A stretch of 64,000 nt of DNA from Vibrio albus. Its GTDB lineage: Bacteria; Pseudomonadota; Gammaproteobacteria; Enterobacterales; Vibrionaceae. The stretch's first letter is position 1. Every line of letters begins with the position of its first letter. The notes under the pieces were generated by a model. That model saw nothing but the letters and a program-made list of their open reading frames with translations. It ran no database searches and was not told the origin of the DNA. A program made the position numbers and the translations under genes. The stretch is from positions 1 through 64,000 of the forward strand of contig NZ_QFWT01000004.1 of the NCBI RefSeq assembly GCF_003144035.1, given 5' to 3'. Shown here piece after piece: positions 50,784-59,795 of the stretch.

Positions 50784-51389
50784 ATGACACCACTTGCTCC
50801 CATCATGATCATTACGGCCTACCTGCTAGGTTCGATCTCAAGTGCTGTCCTGATATGTCGTTTATACAGGCTTCCGGATCCCAGATCAAAAGGCTCTCAT
50901 AATCCGGGAGCAACGAATGTTCTCAGAATCGGCGGGAAAGGGGCGGCGATTGCCGTTTTGTTATGCGATATGCTGAAAGGCGCGATTCCCGTCTGGTTTA
51001 GCTACTTCCTGGGGATTGACGCTTTTATGCTGGGCATTATTGCCATTGCGGCCTGCCTTGGACACATGTTCCCGATATTCTTTCGCTTTAAAGGGGGAAA
51101 AGGGGTCGCCACTGCTATCGGCTCTATCGCCCCTATCGGCTGGGATCTGACCGGCATGCTCACCGCTACCTGGCTTCTCACGGCTTTTACCTCTCGTTAC
51201 TCTTCACTGTCCGCGCTGATTACCGCCCTGCTGGCCCCTTTTTATACCTGGCTGGTCAGGCCGCAGTTTACTCTGCCTGTGGCGATGCTCTGCTGTCTGA
51301 TTATACTCAGACACCATAAGAACATCCGCCGCTTGTGTGAAGGAAACGAGCCGAAAATAGGGCACAAGAGACTAGAGACTAGAGACTAG
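50784..51389 (+). CDS. plsY: Glycerol-3-phosphate acyltransferase PlsY
   Basis: 201 residues, five or six TM helices. Uses acyl-phosphate to acylate glycerol 3-phosphate, giving the substrate of PlsC. Conserved loops are [35 protein letters not shown] (in parts), [18 protein letters not shown] and the C-terminal [11 protein letters not shown]. The last six residues, RLETRD, and the TAG stop are encoded by a heptamer-repeat element, so the natural C-terminus has been replaced or extended. Confidence 0.95.
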   Translation: MTPLAPIMIITAYLLGSISSAVLICRLYRLPDPRSKGSHNPGATNVLRIGGKGAAIAVLLCDMLKGAIPVWFSYFLGIDAFMLGIIAIAACLGHMFPIFFRFKGGKGVATAIGSIAPIGWDLTGMLTATWLLTAFTSRYSSLSALITALLAPFYTWLVRPQFTLPVAMLCCLIILRHHKNIRRLCEGNEPKIGHKRLETRD

Positions 51390-51513
51390 AGACTAGAGAC
51401 TAGAGAAGAATACAGAGCGCTTCGCTTTGAGAGTACAGAAGACCCAATAATTGCATTTTCGGATCAATCATTGGGTTTTATAGTCTCTAGAAGCGAAGCG
51501 ATCTCGTTTCTAG
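51367..51513. repeat. Heptamer/hairpin dispersed element, copy 4
   Basis: Five AGAGACT heptamers (51367-51401) overlap the end of plsY. The left block AATACAGAGCG/CTTCGCTTT, a hairpin of CCCAATAATTG (51443-51453) with CAATCATTGGG (51465-51475, one mismatch), and the right arm (51479-51513: TATAGTCTCTAG, AAGCGAAGCGATCT, CGTTTCTAG) follow. CGCTTCGCTT on the left and AAGCGAAGCG on the right are exact reverse complements. It lies between convergent plsY and tsaD. Confidence 0.87.
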
Positions 51514-51521
51514 CCTTAAGA

Positions 51522-52538
51522 TCATTTAATCGGATCCAGTTGATCAATCGGCCACCTTGGTTGTGCCAGTACCGACAAATCCGACGTTTCCCCGTTTTTC
51601 AGACGCTGCATTCCGGCATAGGCGATCATCGCACCGTTATCAGTACAGAACTCAGTTCGAGGATAATACACTTCACCGCCGATTTTCTTCGCCAGCCCTT
51701 CCAGTTCCGCGCGCAGTTGCTTGTTCGCGCTCACCCCGCCAGCAATCACAATGCGTTTCATGCCCGTCTGTTGCAGTGCACGTTTACATTTAATGGCCAG
51801 TGTCGCACACACGGCTTCCTGAAACGCATACGCGATATCCGCGCGCGTCTGTTCATCATTATCGTTGGCCGCAATCGTATTCGCCGCAAAGGTCTTCAGG
51901 CCTGAAAAGCTCATATCCAGCCCGGGACGATCCGTCATTGGCCGTGGGAATTTAAACCGGCCCGGCGTGCCTTTCTCTGCCAGACGAGACAACAGAGGCC
52001 CGCCCGGATAGTCCAGTCCCATTAATTTGGCCGTCTTATCAAAAGCTTCGCCGGCCGCATCATCAATAGACTCACCCAGAATTTGATACGCACCAATGCC
52101 TTTCACTTCCACGATCATCGTATGACCGCCGGACACCAGCAGCGCGATAAACGGGAATGGCGGTGGCGTCTCTTCCAGCATCGGTGCCAGCAAATGGCCT
52201 TCCATATGATGAACAGGCACTGCCGGCACATTCCAGGCATACGCAATACTACGACCAATCGTTGCTCCCACCATCAGAGCCCCAACCAGCCCCGGGCCCG
52301 CCGTATACGCCACACCGTCGATATCTTTCTGAGTCAGATTGGCCTCTTTCAGTGCCGCTTTAATCAGCGGAATGGTCTTTTTCACATGGTCTCTGGAGGC
52401 CAGTTCCGGTACCACACCGCCATAATCCGCATGCAGCTTAACCTGGCTATATAACTGATGTGCAAGCAATCCTTTCTCGTCATCATAGATGGCAACCCCG
52501 GTTTCATCACACGAGGTCTCAATACCTAATATGCGCAT
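51522..52538 (-). CDS. tsaD: tRNA N6-threonylcarbamoyladenosine transferase TsaD
   Basis: 338 residues. Transfers threonylcarbamoyl to A37 of ANN-decoding tRNAs with TsaB and TsaE. The metal-binding motif is HHMEGH (His111, His115), the start is [19 protein letters not shown], and [10 protein letters not shown] plus [14 protein letters not shown] are typical ASKHA-fold elements. Divergent from rpsU, as in most gammaproteobacteria. Confidence 0.97.
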   Translation of the reverse strand: MRILGIETSCDETGVAIYDDEKGLLAHQLYSQVKLHADYGGVVPELASRDHVKKTIPLIKAALKEANLTQKDIDGVAYTAGPGLVGALMVGATIGRSIAYAWNVPAVPVHHMEGHLLAPMLEETPPPFPFIALLVSGGHTMIVEVKGIGAYQILGESIDDAAGEAFDKTAKLMGLDYPGGPLLSRLAEKGTPGRFKFPRPMTDRPGLDMSFSGLKTFAANTIAANDNDEQTRADIAYAFQEAVCATLAIKCKRALQQTGMKRIVIAGGVSANKQLRAELEGLAKKIGGEVYYPRTEFCTDNGAMIAYAGMQRLKNGETSDLSVLAQPRWPIDQLDPIK

Positions 52539-52745
52539 ATCTTATCTGCACGCCTTCTTCGTAAAATAAATTTGCCGCAATATTACCTAATTCAGTAAAA
52601 TTTGACCACGATAAAGCTTTACAAAGGGTGCCTGATCGGATTAAAATTCGGCACCATTTTTGATCAAGCTGGTTAAAGACCGTTCCATAATGAACAGGTA
52701 TGAATCACACCAGCATTAACGAATAACCCCTGAGGTGAAAGGCAT

Positions 52746-52961
52746 ATGCCAGTAGTTAAAGTACGTGAAAACGAACCGTTCGACGTTGCACTACGTCGTT
52801 TCAAACGCTCTTGCGAAAAAGCAGGTATCCTTTCTGAAGTTCGCCGTCGCGAGCACTATGAAAAACCTACTACAGTTCGCAAACGCGCTAAAGCAGCTGC
52901 TCAAAAGCGTCACGCTAAGAAGCTAGCTCGCGAAAACGCACGTCGCGTTCGCCTGTACTAA
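52746..52961 (+). CDS. rpsU: 30S ribosomal protein S21
   Basis: 71 residues, basic, normal length. [21 protein letters not shown] and the Lys/Arg-rich C-terminus define it. First gene of the macromolecular synthesis operon rpsU-yqeY-dnaG-rpoD, linking translation, replication and transcription. The promoter must lie in the 207-base gap to tsaD; AGGTGAAAGG precedes the ATG. Confidence 0.98.
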
Positions 52962-52988
52962 TAACTGAATTCAGAAAGGAATTTAGTT

Positions 52989-53432
52989 ATGGCTCTTATT
53001 GAACAACTCAAAGAAGAGCAAAAATCTGCGATGAAAGCCAAGGACAAACCGCGCCTTGGCACTATTCGTTTGGCCCTTTCAGCTATCAAGCAACGTGAAG
53101 TTGACGAGAAGATCACTCTGACCGACGACGACATCATTGCTGTGCTGACTAAAATGGTTAAACAGCGTCGCGATTCTGTCGCTCAATATGAAACCGCTGG
53201 CCGTCAGGATTTAGCTGATGTCGAGCAAGCTGAAATTGCTGTACTTGAGGAATTTATGCCTCAACCGCTTACCGAAGAGGAAGTCGCAGCGCTGATTGAA
53301 ACAGCGATTGCCGATTCCGGAGCTGCGGGCATGCAAGACATGGGTAAAGTAATGGGCGTGCTTAAGCCACAAATTCAAGGGCGTGCAGATATGGGTAAAG
53401 TAAGCGGATTAGTTCGCGCTAAGCTAGCTTAA
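52989..53432 (+). CDS. yqeY: GatB/YqeY-domain protein
   Basis: 147 residues. Resembles the tail domain of the GatB amidotransferase subunit, which binds tRNA. MALIEQLKEEQKSAMKAKDK at the start and EEFMPQPLTEEEVAALIE and KVMGVLKPQIQGRADMG are diagnostic. The role is not established. It lies 27 bases after rpsU; in E. coli this slot is absent, but vibrios keep it in the operon. Confidence 0.93.
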   Translation: MALIEQLKEEQKSAMKAKDKPRLGTIRLALSAIKQREVDEKITLTDDDIIAVLTKMVKQRRDSVAQYETAGRQDLADVEQAEIAVLEEFMPQPLTEEEVAALIETAIADSGAAGMQDMGKVMGVLKPQIQGRADMGKVSGLVRAKLA

Positions 53433-53451
53433 TCACCCACCCAAGTTCCAG

Positions 53452-53484
53452 CAAGCCGTGCTATCCGATGGAGTGCACGGCTTG
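53452..53484 (+). terminator. Stem-loop between yqeY and dnaG
   Basis: CAAGCCGTGC (53452-53461) pairs perfectly with GCACGGCTTG (53475-53484). There is no full T run, so partial termination is likely, lowering dnaG expression relative to rpsU as is known in the E. coli operon. Confidence 0.6.
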
Positions 53485-53543
53485 TTCGTACCTGCTTATC
53501 GTAAATTGACATTCACTTAATCAATTAGAGAACAAGCAACCCT

Positions 53544-55316
53544 ATGGCTGGTCGTATTCCCCGTAGTTTTATTGATGATTTGCTTACGCGAGTCGATATT
53601 GTCGACATCGTGGATGCCCGGGTAAAACTAAAAAAGCAGGGGAAAAACTACGGCGCTTGCTGCCCTTTCCACAATGAGAAAACCCCGTCTTTCTCTGTCA
53701 GTCAGGAAAAACAGTTCTATCATTGCTTTGGTTGTGGCGCACACGGTAACGCCATTGATTTTCTGATGGAATTTGACCGTCTCGACTTTGTTGAAGCGAT
53801 TGAAGACCTTGCCTCCGGCGTGGGCCTTCAGGTTCCCAGAGAACAAAGCAGCGGAAAATTCAGCAGCGGCCCTCAGGCCAGCAGCCAGGAAAAGCGCAGC
53901 CTGTACGATTTAATGGGCAGTATTGCCCAGTATTATCGCTCTCAGTTGAAAGTGAGTACTAACACCCACGCTATCGACTACCTGAAACAGCGCGGCCTCT
54001 CAGGAGAGATCGTCCAGAAATTCAGTATCGGTTACGTGCCGGATGAGTGGGATAGCATTCGCAAAAACTTTGGCCAGCAGAAGCAGACGCAAGACATGCT
54101 GGTCAGTGGCGGTATGCTGATCGAAAACGACAAAGGCAACCGTTATGACCGCTTCCGTGGACGCATCATGTTTCCGATACGCGATCGTCGCGGCAGAGTG
54201 ATCGGCTTTGGTGGCCGGGTACTCGGAGACGGTACACCAAAGTACCTCAACTCGCCGGAAACCCCTATCTTCCACAAAGGTAAGGAACTGTACGGCCTGT
54301 ATGAAGTACTGCAAGCCTATCGTGAGCCTCCGCAGGTTCTGGTGGTGGAAGGTTATATGGATGTGGTGGCACTGGCGCAGTATGGGGTGGATTACTCTGT
54401 CGCTTCGCTGGGTACCTCGACAACCGGCGAACACCTGCAGTTACTGTTCCGACAGACAGACACCGTCGTCTGCTGCTATGACGGCGATAACGCCGGACGG
54501 GAAGCCGCGTGGCGGGCGATGGAAAATGCACTTGTGTACCTGAACGGGAACAAGACGCTGAAGTTTATGTTTTTGCCGGACGGAGAAGATCCGGACTCCT
54601 ACATCCGGAATTTCGGCAAAGAACAGTTTGAAGAGCAAGTGGCTTCCGCGACTCCACTGACCGACTTCCTGTTTAGCGGTCTGATGGCCAGAGTGGTCGA
54701 CAACAGCAGCCGGGAAGGACGGTTCCGAGTTGTCCACCTCGCAGAACCACTGATTAATTCCGTGCGGGATGAATCATTAAAACTATACTTATGGCAAGAG
54801 CTAAGCCTGAAAACAGGGCTGAGTTCTGAACAAGTCCAGAGCGCATTAAGTAAAAGTGCACAAAAAGAAGAGAACACGACGCTAAAACCGCACCGGGAAA
54901 TCAAACGAACCCCGATGCGTGAAGTGATCGCGCTCTTATTACAGCACCCTTCCTATGTGGAGCAGGTGCCAGATTTAAATAGTGTTAGCGAAATCCCACT
55001 ACCGGGACTAACTTTATTACTTGACGTGGTTGATAAGTGTCGAATTAATCCCCATATCACCACAGGCCTATTGCTTGAGCATTGGCGAGACAACAGTAAC
55101 GGAAAATTACTTTCCCGTCTGGCAGCCTGGGAAATCCCGCTGCAGGACGATAATAACGAGCAAGAAATATTTCTGGATGCAATGGACAACATTATTGCTC
55201 AATGCATCGAAAAGCAGATCGAAACATTGCAGGCGAAAGAAAGAAGCACCGGTTTATCAACCGATGAAAAGCGGGAGCTGCTAGCTTTGATGCTAGACTT
55301 AAAAGCGAACCCCTGA
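53544..55316 (+). CDS. dnaG: DNA primase
   Basis: 590 residues. Makes RNA primers at the fork. The N-terminal zinc domain has Cys40, His43, Cys61 and Cys64 (CPFHNEKTPSF, YHCFGCGAHG). The RNA polymerase domain includes FGGRVLGDGTPKYLNSPET (in parts) and the TOPRIM stretch VVEGYMDVVALAQYGV with DGDNAGREAA. The C-terminal domain (about 440-590) binds DnaB. It is preceded by a stem-loop and followed by an rpoD-proximal promoter. Confidence 0.97.
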   Translation: MAGRIPRSFIDDLLTRVDIVDIVDARVKLKKQGKNYGACCPFHNEKTPSFSVSQEKQFYHCFGCGAHGNAIDFLMEFDRLDFVEAIEDLASGVGLQVPREQSSGKFSSGPQASSQEKRSLYDLMGSIAQYYRSQLKVSTNTHAIDYLKQRGLSGEIVQKFSIGYVPDEWDSIRKNFGQQKQTQDMLVSGGMLIENDKGNRYDRFRGRIMFPIRDRRGRVIGFGGRVLGDGTPKYLNSPETPIFHKGKELYGLYEVLQAYREPPQVLVVEGYMDVVALAQYGVDYSVASLGTSTTGEHLQLLFRQTDTVVCCYDGDNAGREAAWRAMENALVYLNGNKTLKFMFLPDGEDPDSYIRNFGKEQFEEQVASATPLTDFLFSGLMARVVDNSSREGRFRVVHLAEPLINSVRDESLKLYLWQELSLKTGLSSEQVQSALSKSAQKEENTTLKPHREIKRTPMREVIALLLQHPSYVEQVPDLNSVSEIPLPGLTLLLDVVDKCRINPHITTGLLLEHWRDNSNGKLLSRLAAWEIPLQDDNNEQEIFLDAMDNIIAQCIEKQIETLQAKERSTGLSTDEKRELLALMLDLKANP

Positions 55317-55343
55317 TTCGTAGTCAAAAGTTAATCGATTTGT

Positions 55344-55349
55344 TATAAT
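55344..55349 (+). promoter_or_regulatory. Candidate -10 element for an rpoD promoter
   Basis: A perfect TATAAT lies 59 bases before the rpoD ATG, in the 91-base dnaG-rpoD gap. The -35 region is poor (TAGTCA at 17 bases), so strength is doubtful; an internal promoter is expected here by analogy with E. coli. Confidence 0.4.
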
Positions 55350-55407
55350 TGGCGGTTTGCATTTCGCATTCCTACATATCACTCAGACCTGAAGTTGGAT
55401 ATCGTCT

Positions 55408-57255
55408 ATGGATCAAAATCCGCAGTCACAGCTAAAGTCCCTTGTTATCAAAGGCAAGGAACAAGGCTATCTGACCTACGCCGAAGTAAATGACCACCTG
55501 CCTGCAGAAATCGTAGATTCTGAGCAGGTAGAAGACATCATTCAAATGATCAACGACATGGGCATTAAAGTCGTTGAAACTGCCCCGGATGCAGATGAGA
55601 TGTCACTCAATGATGACAATGTCATCACTGACGAAGACGCAGCGGAAGCTGCAGCTGCCGCCCTTTCCAGCGTTGAAAATGAAATTGGCCGGACAACCGA
55701 CCCGGTTCGCATGTACATGCGTGAAATGGGTACGGTTGAACTGTTGACTCGTGAAGGCGAGATCGACATTGCTAAACGTATTGAAGATGGTATCAACCAG
55801 GTTCAATGCTCAGTCGCTGAATATCCGGGAACCATCCCTTACATTCTTGAACAATTTGATAAAGTTCAGGCAGAAGAACTGCGCCTGACTGACCTTATCT
55901 CCGGTTTTGTCGACCCGAATGACGAAGAAACCGCAGCACCAACAGCGACTCACATCGGTTCAGAGCTTTCAGAAACCGATCTGGAAGATGAAGACAAAGA
56001 AGACATCGACGAAGATGATGACAGCGTAGATGAAGAAGATACCGGTATTGACCCAGAAATGGCTCTGGAGAAATTTACCGAACTACGCAATAACTATCAG
56101 GACATGCAACTGGCGATCAACGAACATGGTCGCGATAGCCAGCAGTCCAAGCAAGCGATTGAAACGCTGACAGATGTATTCAAAGAGTTCCGCCTGCTGC
56201 CAAAACAGTTCGACTACCTGGTCGGTGAACTGCGCACATCGATGGATCGCGTTCGTACTCAGGAACGTCTGATCATGCGTCAGTGTGTGGAATACGGCAA
56301 AATGCCAAAGAAATCTTTCGTTGCCCTGTTTACCGGTAATGAATCTTCTGAAGCATGGCTGGACGAAGTGCTTGCCTCTGACAAGCCATACGCAGAAAAG
56401 ATCAAACGTAACGAAGAAGACATTCGCCGCAGTATCCAGAAACTGAAAGCCATTGAAGAAGAAACCTCTCTTCAGGTTCAGAGCATCAAAGATATCAGCC
56501 GCCGTATGTCTATCGGTGAAGCAAAAGCTCGCCGTGCGAAGAAAGAGATGGTAGAAGCGAACCTGCGTCTGGTTATCTCTATCGCGAAGAAATACACCAA
56601 CCGTGGCCTGCAGTTCCTTGACCTGATCCAGGAAGGTAACATCGGTCTGATGAAAGCGGTAGACAAGTTCGAATACCGTCGTGGTTATAAGTTCTCGACT
56701 TACGCTACCTGGTGGATCCGTCAGGCGATCACTCGCTCTATCGCGGATCAGGCTCGTACTATCCGTATTCCGGTACACATGATCGAAACCATCAACAAAC
56801 TGAACCGTATCTCCCGTCAGATGCTTCAGGAGATGGGTCGTGAACCACTTCCGGAAGAGCTGGCAGAGCGCATGCAGATGCCGGAAGACAAGATCCGTAA
56901 AGTACTGAAAATCGCAAAAGAGCCTATCTCCATGGAAACCCCTATCGGTGACGATGAAGATTCGCATCTGGGTGATTTTATCGAGGATACGACTCTGGAA
57001 CTGCCTCTGGACTCAGCAACGTCTACCAGCCTGAAAGTGGCCACCAAAGACGTTCTGGCCGGTCTGACACCGCGTGAGGCAAAAGTACTGCGTATGCGCT
57101 TTGGTATCGACATGAACACCGACCACACTCTTGAAGAGGTGGGTAAGCAGTTCGACGTAACCCGTGAACGTATCCGTCAGATTGAAGCGAAAGCTCTGCG
57201 TAAGCTACGTCACCCAAGCCGCTCAGAAACCCTGCGCAGCTTCCTGGACGAGTAA
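55408..57255 (+). CDS. rpoD: RNA polymerase sigma-70 factor RpoD
   Basis: 615 residues. Region 1.1 (1-80) starts [20 protein letters not shown]. Region 1.2 has [11 protein letters not shown]. An acidic insert sits at about 185-215. Region 2 contains [20 protein letters not shown] and [10 protein letters not shown] for -10 recognition and melting. Region 4.2 carries the -35 helix-turn-helix [20 protein letters not shown]. Last protein gene of the operon, with its own terminator. Confidence 0.98.
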   Translation: MDQNPQSQLKSLVIKGKEQGYLTYAEVNDHLPAEIVDSEQVEDIIQMINDMGIKVVETAPDADEMSLNDDNVITDEDAAEAAAAALSSVENEIGRTTDPVRMYMREMGTVELLTREGEIDIAKRIEDGINQVQCSVAEYPGTIPYILEQFDKVQAEELRLTDLISGFVDPNDEETAAPTATHIGSELSETDLEDEDKEDIDEDDDSVDEEDTGIDPEMALEKFTELRNNYQDMQLAINEHGRDSQQSKQAIETLTDVFKEFRLLPKQFDYLVGELRTSMDRVRTQERLIMRQCVEYGKMPKKSFVALFTGNESSEAWLDEVLASDKPYAEKIKRNEEDIRRSIQKLKAIEEETSLQVQSIKDISRRMSIGEAKARRAKKEMVEANLRLVISIAKKYTNRGLQFLDLIQEGNIGLMKAVDKFEYRRGYKFSTYATWWIRQAITRSIADQARTIRIPVHMIETINKLNRISRQMLQEMGREPLPEELAERMQMPEDKIRKVLKIAKEPISMETPIGDDEDSHLGDFIEDTTLELPLDSATSTSLKVATKDVLAGLTPREAKVLRMRFGIDMNTDHTLEEVGKQFDVTRERIRQIEAKALRKLRHPSRSETLRSFLDE

Positions 57256-57284
57256 CTCTCAGAGTAATAAGACTTTAATCGTAT

Positions 57285-57316
57285 AAAAGGTGGGCTATGG
57301 CTCACCTTTTTTTTAT
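57285..57316 (+). terminator. Terminator of rpoD
   Basis: AAAAGGTGGGC pairs with GGCTCACCTTTT (one mismatch) around a TAT loop, continuing into a T run, 30 bases past the rpoD stop. Confidence 0.88.
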
Positions 57317-57408
57317 AAAAATGATTTAAGTGGATAAAAACTAAGCGCAATTGGCCTATCAGGCATCTAGACAGTCTGCAAAGCTTCACCTATAATCATC
57401 CACCTATC

Positions 57409-57484
57409 GGCCCCTTAGCTCAGTGGTTAGAGCAGTCGACTCATAATCGATTGGTCCCCAGTTCAAGTCTGGGAGGGGCCACCA
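57409..57484 (+). tRNA. ileX: tRNA-Ile2 (anticodon CAT, lysidine-modified)
   Basis: 76 bases with all four arms: acceptor GGCCCCT/AGGGGCC, D arm GCTC/GAGC, anticodon loop CTCATAA with CAT at 57442-57444, T arm CCCAG/CTGGG with TTCAAGT, and an encoded CCA end. The anticodon CAT would read Met, but the body matches the minor isoleucine tRNA of E. coli (ileX), whose C34 becomes lysidine and reads ATA. It lies 150 bases after rpoD. The sequence after its 3' end is foreign in character, so it is a probable integration target. Confidence 0.92.
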
Positions 57485-57492
57485 GATATACC

Positions 57493-57528
57493 AAGGCCTG
57501 AGAGCATTTTCGCTTCTCAGGCCTTTTT
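57493..57528 (+). terminator. Terminator after tRNA-Ile2
   Basis: AAGGCCTGAGA (57493-57503) pairs exactly with TCTCAGGCCTT (57515-57525) and runs into T residues, nine bases after the tRNA. Confidence 0.85.
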
Positions 57529-58010
57529 CATTTTCATCCCTTGTGCTACACATGTGCTACATTTAGCCAAATTTATCTGAGTTAAATTATTCAGAGCAGT
57601 TGAATCATAGTTAAATATTATGGGCGCTCTATAGGAAGACAAACAGATTTTTGGTAAAGAACACTTCAAAGTATCTAATTCATCGATATTTGGCAAATTC
57701 ATACGAGAATACTACCAGACCGACTAATACCTGATTCTTCACGCAACTGAGAATTTGTCCTTTAATTCTGAGCCACTGTCTATTCGAAAAGTCGATGGTC
57801 GTCAGAGATCCCCCTTTCTAATCACAACACTTGTTGCACAACCAACGCGTTTAGGTAGAATAGGTTCAGAGGATCCAAATGTACCTCGCTAGCCACCCAA
57901 GGCGAAGACCGCATCAGGTCAACAATTTTTCTAAAGATATTTATCCCTTATTTGACTTTAAAAGTCGGTGTGTTGGTGGCTGCACGAATTGCCGATAGTT
58001 GGAGTTAAAT
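57529..58010. other. Island border region without a recognised gene
   Basis: About 480 bases. TGTGCTACA is directly repeated at 57542-57550 and 57553-57561 (11-base period), which could be integrase or excisionase arm sites. A short minus-strand frame exists (57517-57702) but has no family support. The rest shows no gene; GGAG at 58001 belongs to the next gene. Confidence 0.45.
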
Positions 58011-58940
58011 ATGCCCAAAAGTACCAAACTCAAGACAGACTCTTTAATCTTTCCATCTGGACGAACAGTAAAAGACTGTCGTCAAGATGCTAAAAAGCTG
58101 AAGAAGGATGCTCTATCCCAAAGTGTTAAGCTAAGTACAAGCAAAGCACTTGATAAAGTTGCTGAGCAAAATGGAATGGATTGCGGTTGGAGTAGAGCTG
58201 TTCAGGTCCTAAAGACTCGAGCCTCCCTTAATATTTATCCTGTAGTAACAGTGAGCTCTCCCAACGGAGTCGTCATTTCAAGAAATATCGAAAATGTCAA
58301 ACCACCTAAAAATGAATGTGATGTCATTGCTCTCATTAAAAAACTAGATCCACCGACTTTCGCTAAGGAGCTTCTTGCTAGCCTTGGTACTAAAAGAAAA
58401 CTTGACGTTGCAATCCTTAATGAGAAGCATGAGCTATACCGAACTGTAGAAATTAATGCTTTTGAGGATTCATACGCCTTTCACCACGGCTTATATGAGA
58501 AAGGATTCTACCCTTTAAAAGAGGATTACATTCCAAATGACTTGAGAAGCTTTCATAGCGTTCTTGCTCCAGATGTTGTAGTTCACTCCAATATGCCCGG
58601 AATGCGGAATCGACCTGTTGATATTAAGGCTTCTCTGATGATGGCTATGGTGCTATGGCTGGATTATCTTGACAGCGATCCACCGATAGATAATAACGAA
58701 GACTTCAACGCCTTAAGAAAAAACCGTCCCAGTTGGACATTCGATATGTGTGCTATGTACTGGAAATTCTCGAAAGACCTAACAGGAAAAACAATGTCAG
58801 AAACTCCAGATACCAACATTGAATTGATTGTTCGCTATGCAACTTATTCTGCTTTACAAAAAGTACACAAGCTTTGGGCTCAAAGAGAACAGGCCTCACA
58901 ATACGAGGGACGAATACTCCCACCAGATACAGCCTTTTAG
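58011..58940 (+). CDS. Island protein of unknown function with GRP-like N-terminus
   Basis: 309 residues from ATG 58011, which has GGAG six bases upstream (a TTG at 57999 is rejected). Residues about 20-60, read as DAKKLKKDA, then STSKALDKVAEQNGM, then CGWSRAVQVL, resemble the glyoxalase-related-protein (GRP) helical module that often begins proteins in plasmids and integrative elements. The remainder matches nothing I know; it is mixed alpha/beta with a conserved-looking VDIKASLMMAMVLWLDYLDSD. No signal peptide or membrane segment. It is the first island gene and is followed by a 15-bp hairpin, so it is its own transcription unit. Confidence 0.6.
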   Translation: MPKSTKLKTDSLIFPSGRTVKDCRQDAKKLKKDALSQSVKLSTSKALDKVAEQNGMDCGWSRAVQVLKTRASLNIYPVVTVSSPNGVVISRNIENVKPPKNECDVIALIKKLDPPTFAKELLASLGTKRKLDVAILNEKHELYRTVEINAFEDSYAFHHGLYEKGFYPLKEDYIPNDLRSFHSVLAPDVVVHSNMPGMRNRPVDIKASLMMAMVLWLDYLDSDPPIDNNEDFNALRKNRPSWTFDMCAMYWKFSKDLTGKTMSETPDTNIELIVRYATYSALQKVHKLWAQREQASQYEGRILPPDTAF

Positions 58941-58963
58941 ACTTAACTAATCTCAGAATATGA

Positions 58964-58997
58964 CTCAATAGCATCAAAACCATTTGATGCTATTGAG
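58964..58997. terminator. Perfect 15-bp hairpin after the first island gene
   Basis: CTCAATAGCATCAAA (58964-58978) and TTTGATGCTATTGAG (58983-58997) pair without mismatch around ACCA, 24 bases past the stop. There is no T run, so it may instead protect or process the mRNA. Confidence 0.6.
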
Positions 58998-59168
58998 CAA
59001 AGCTTAGAACACAATAAAAACGGTGCGATCCAGCATTAAACTCCTTTGCTAACCCATTGCTATCAATATAAATTAGTGCTCAAGTACCAAAATGCAGTAC
59101 ATCGAGAAGATGTATAGCGGCATTCAAGCAAGCAGTAGGCTATAGCAAAATCAAAAAATGGAGTATTT

Positions 59169-59795
59169 ATGTTCGAAAAGCTTTTAGAGATGGTGTTTTC
59201 CGGTATCGTCGGAAACTTCAGCTATAAACGAGTAAAATCACTATTGAGTACACCACAAGATGAAACTGAAGAAAACCTAGAAGACATACCCGAAAGTGGC
59301 GTTGTGAAGCCATTACATGATCCACATGACCCCGATATTGAGGATCAATTTGGTCCTAACGTCTATTACAAGAGAAACTTCAGAACCTTCGACATCGTAA
59401 ATGATCTGTACGATGTAATTGGCTTAGTCAAGTCGCCAATGGTTCATATTGTCATTGAAGACCATCCTTCTACTGCTTGGCATTTGCCACTTGTTGTTGT
59501 CGAAGATATGGAATCAAAAGAGTGGTACGTTTTTTCTAAAGGTCGTATGGCCTTTGAAGGTACTGGCGGTGGTCTTGCCGACTCAAAGGATCTTCTTCAG
59601 TATCTTATTAATAATAAAATTCGTTTTGCTGGCTGGGTGCTGGACTATGTTAGTTCAGAAAAGCTATCACATGGATGTCGCACTTGGCCTGAGCTAAGAG
59701 ACAAATGTATACCTCTAATTGCATATAATAAAAACCAGTATTTTTCTAAGTATGTCGTAGATGTAATTGGCGAGTTATCCAAGACTGATAAGTAA
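59169..59795 (+). CDS. Island protein of unknown function
   Basis: 208 residues with GGAG upstream of the ATG. A short hydrophobic start (FEKLLEMVFSGIVGNF) could be an amphipathic or membrane-associated helix; no clear TM segment follows. The middle is acidic (ETEENLEDIPES, DPHDPDIEDQFGP) and the C-terminal half looks alpha/beta with HLPLVVVEDMESKEWYVFSKG. I do not recognise the family. It stands alone between the hairpin at 58964 and the repeat region at 59801. Confidence 0.55.
   Translation: MFEKLLEMVFSGIVGNFSYKRVKSLLSTPQDETEENLEDIPESGVVKPLHDPHDPDIEDQFGPNVYYKRNFRTFDIVNDLYDVIGLVKSPMVHIVIEDHPSTAWHLPLVVVEDMESKEWYVFSKGRMAFEGTGGGLADSKDLLQYLINNKIRFAGWVLDYVSSEKLSHGCRTWPELRDKCIPLIAYNKNQYFSKYVVDVIGELSKTDK

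Noticed and set aside
52602..52607. TTGACC as a -35 element for rpsU
   Set aside because: No acceptable -10 hexamer lies 15-19 bases downstream.
56083..56967. 294-codon frame antisense to rpoD
   Set aside because: Entirely inside rpoD, whose motifs are intact on the other strand.
57517..57702. 61-codon minus-strand frame just after tRNA-Ile2, possible integrase remnant
   Set aside because: It overlaps the tRNA terminator, ends in a low-complexity tail and shows no tyrosine-recombinase motif or ribosome binding site.
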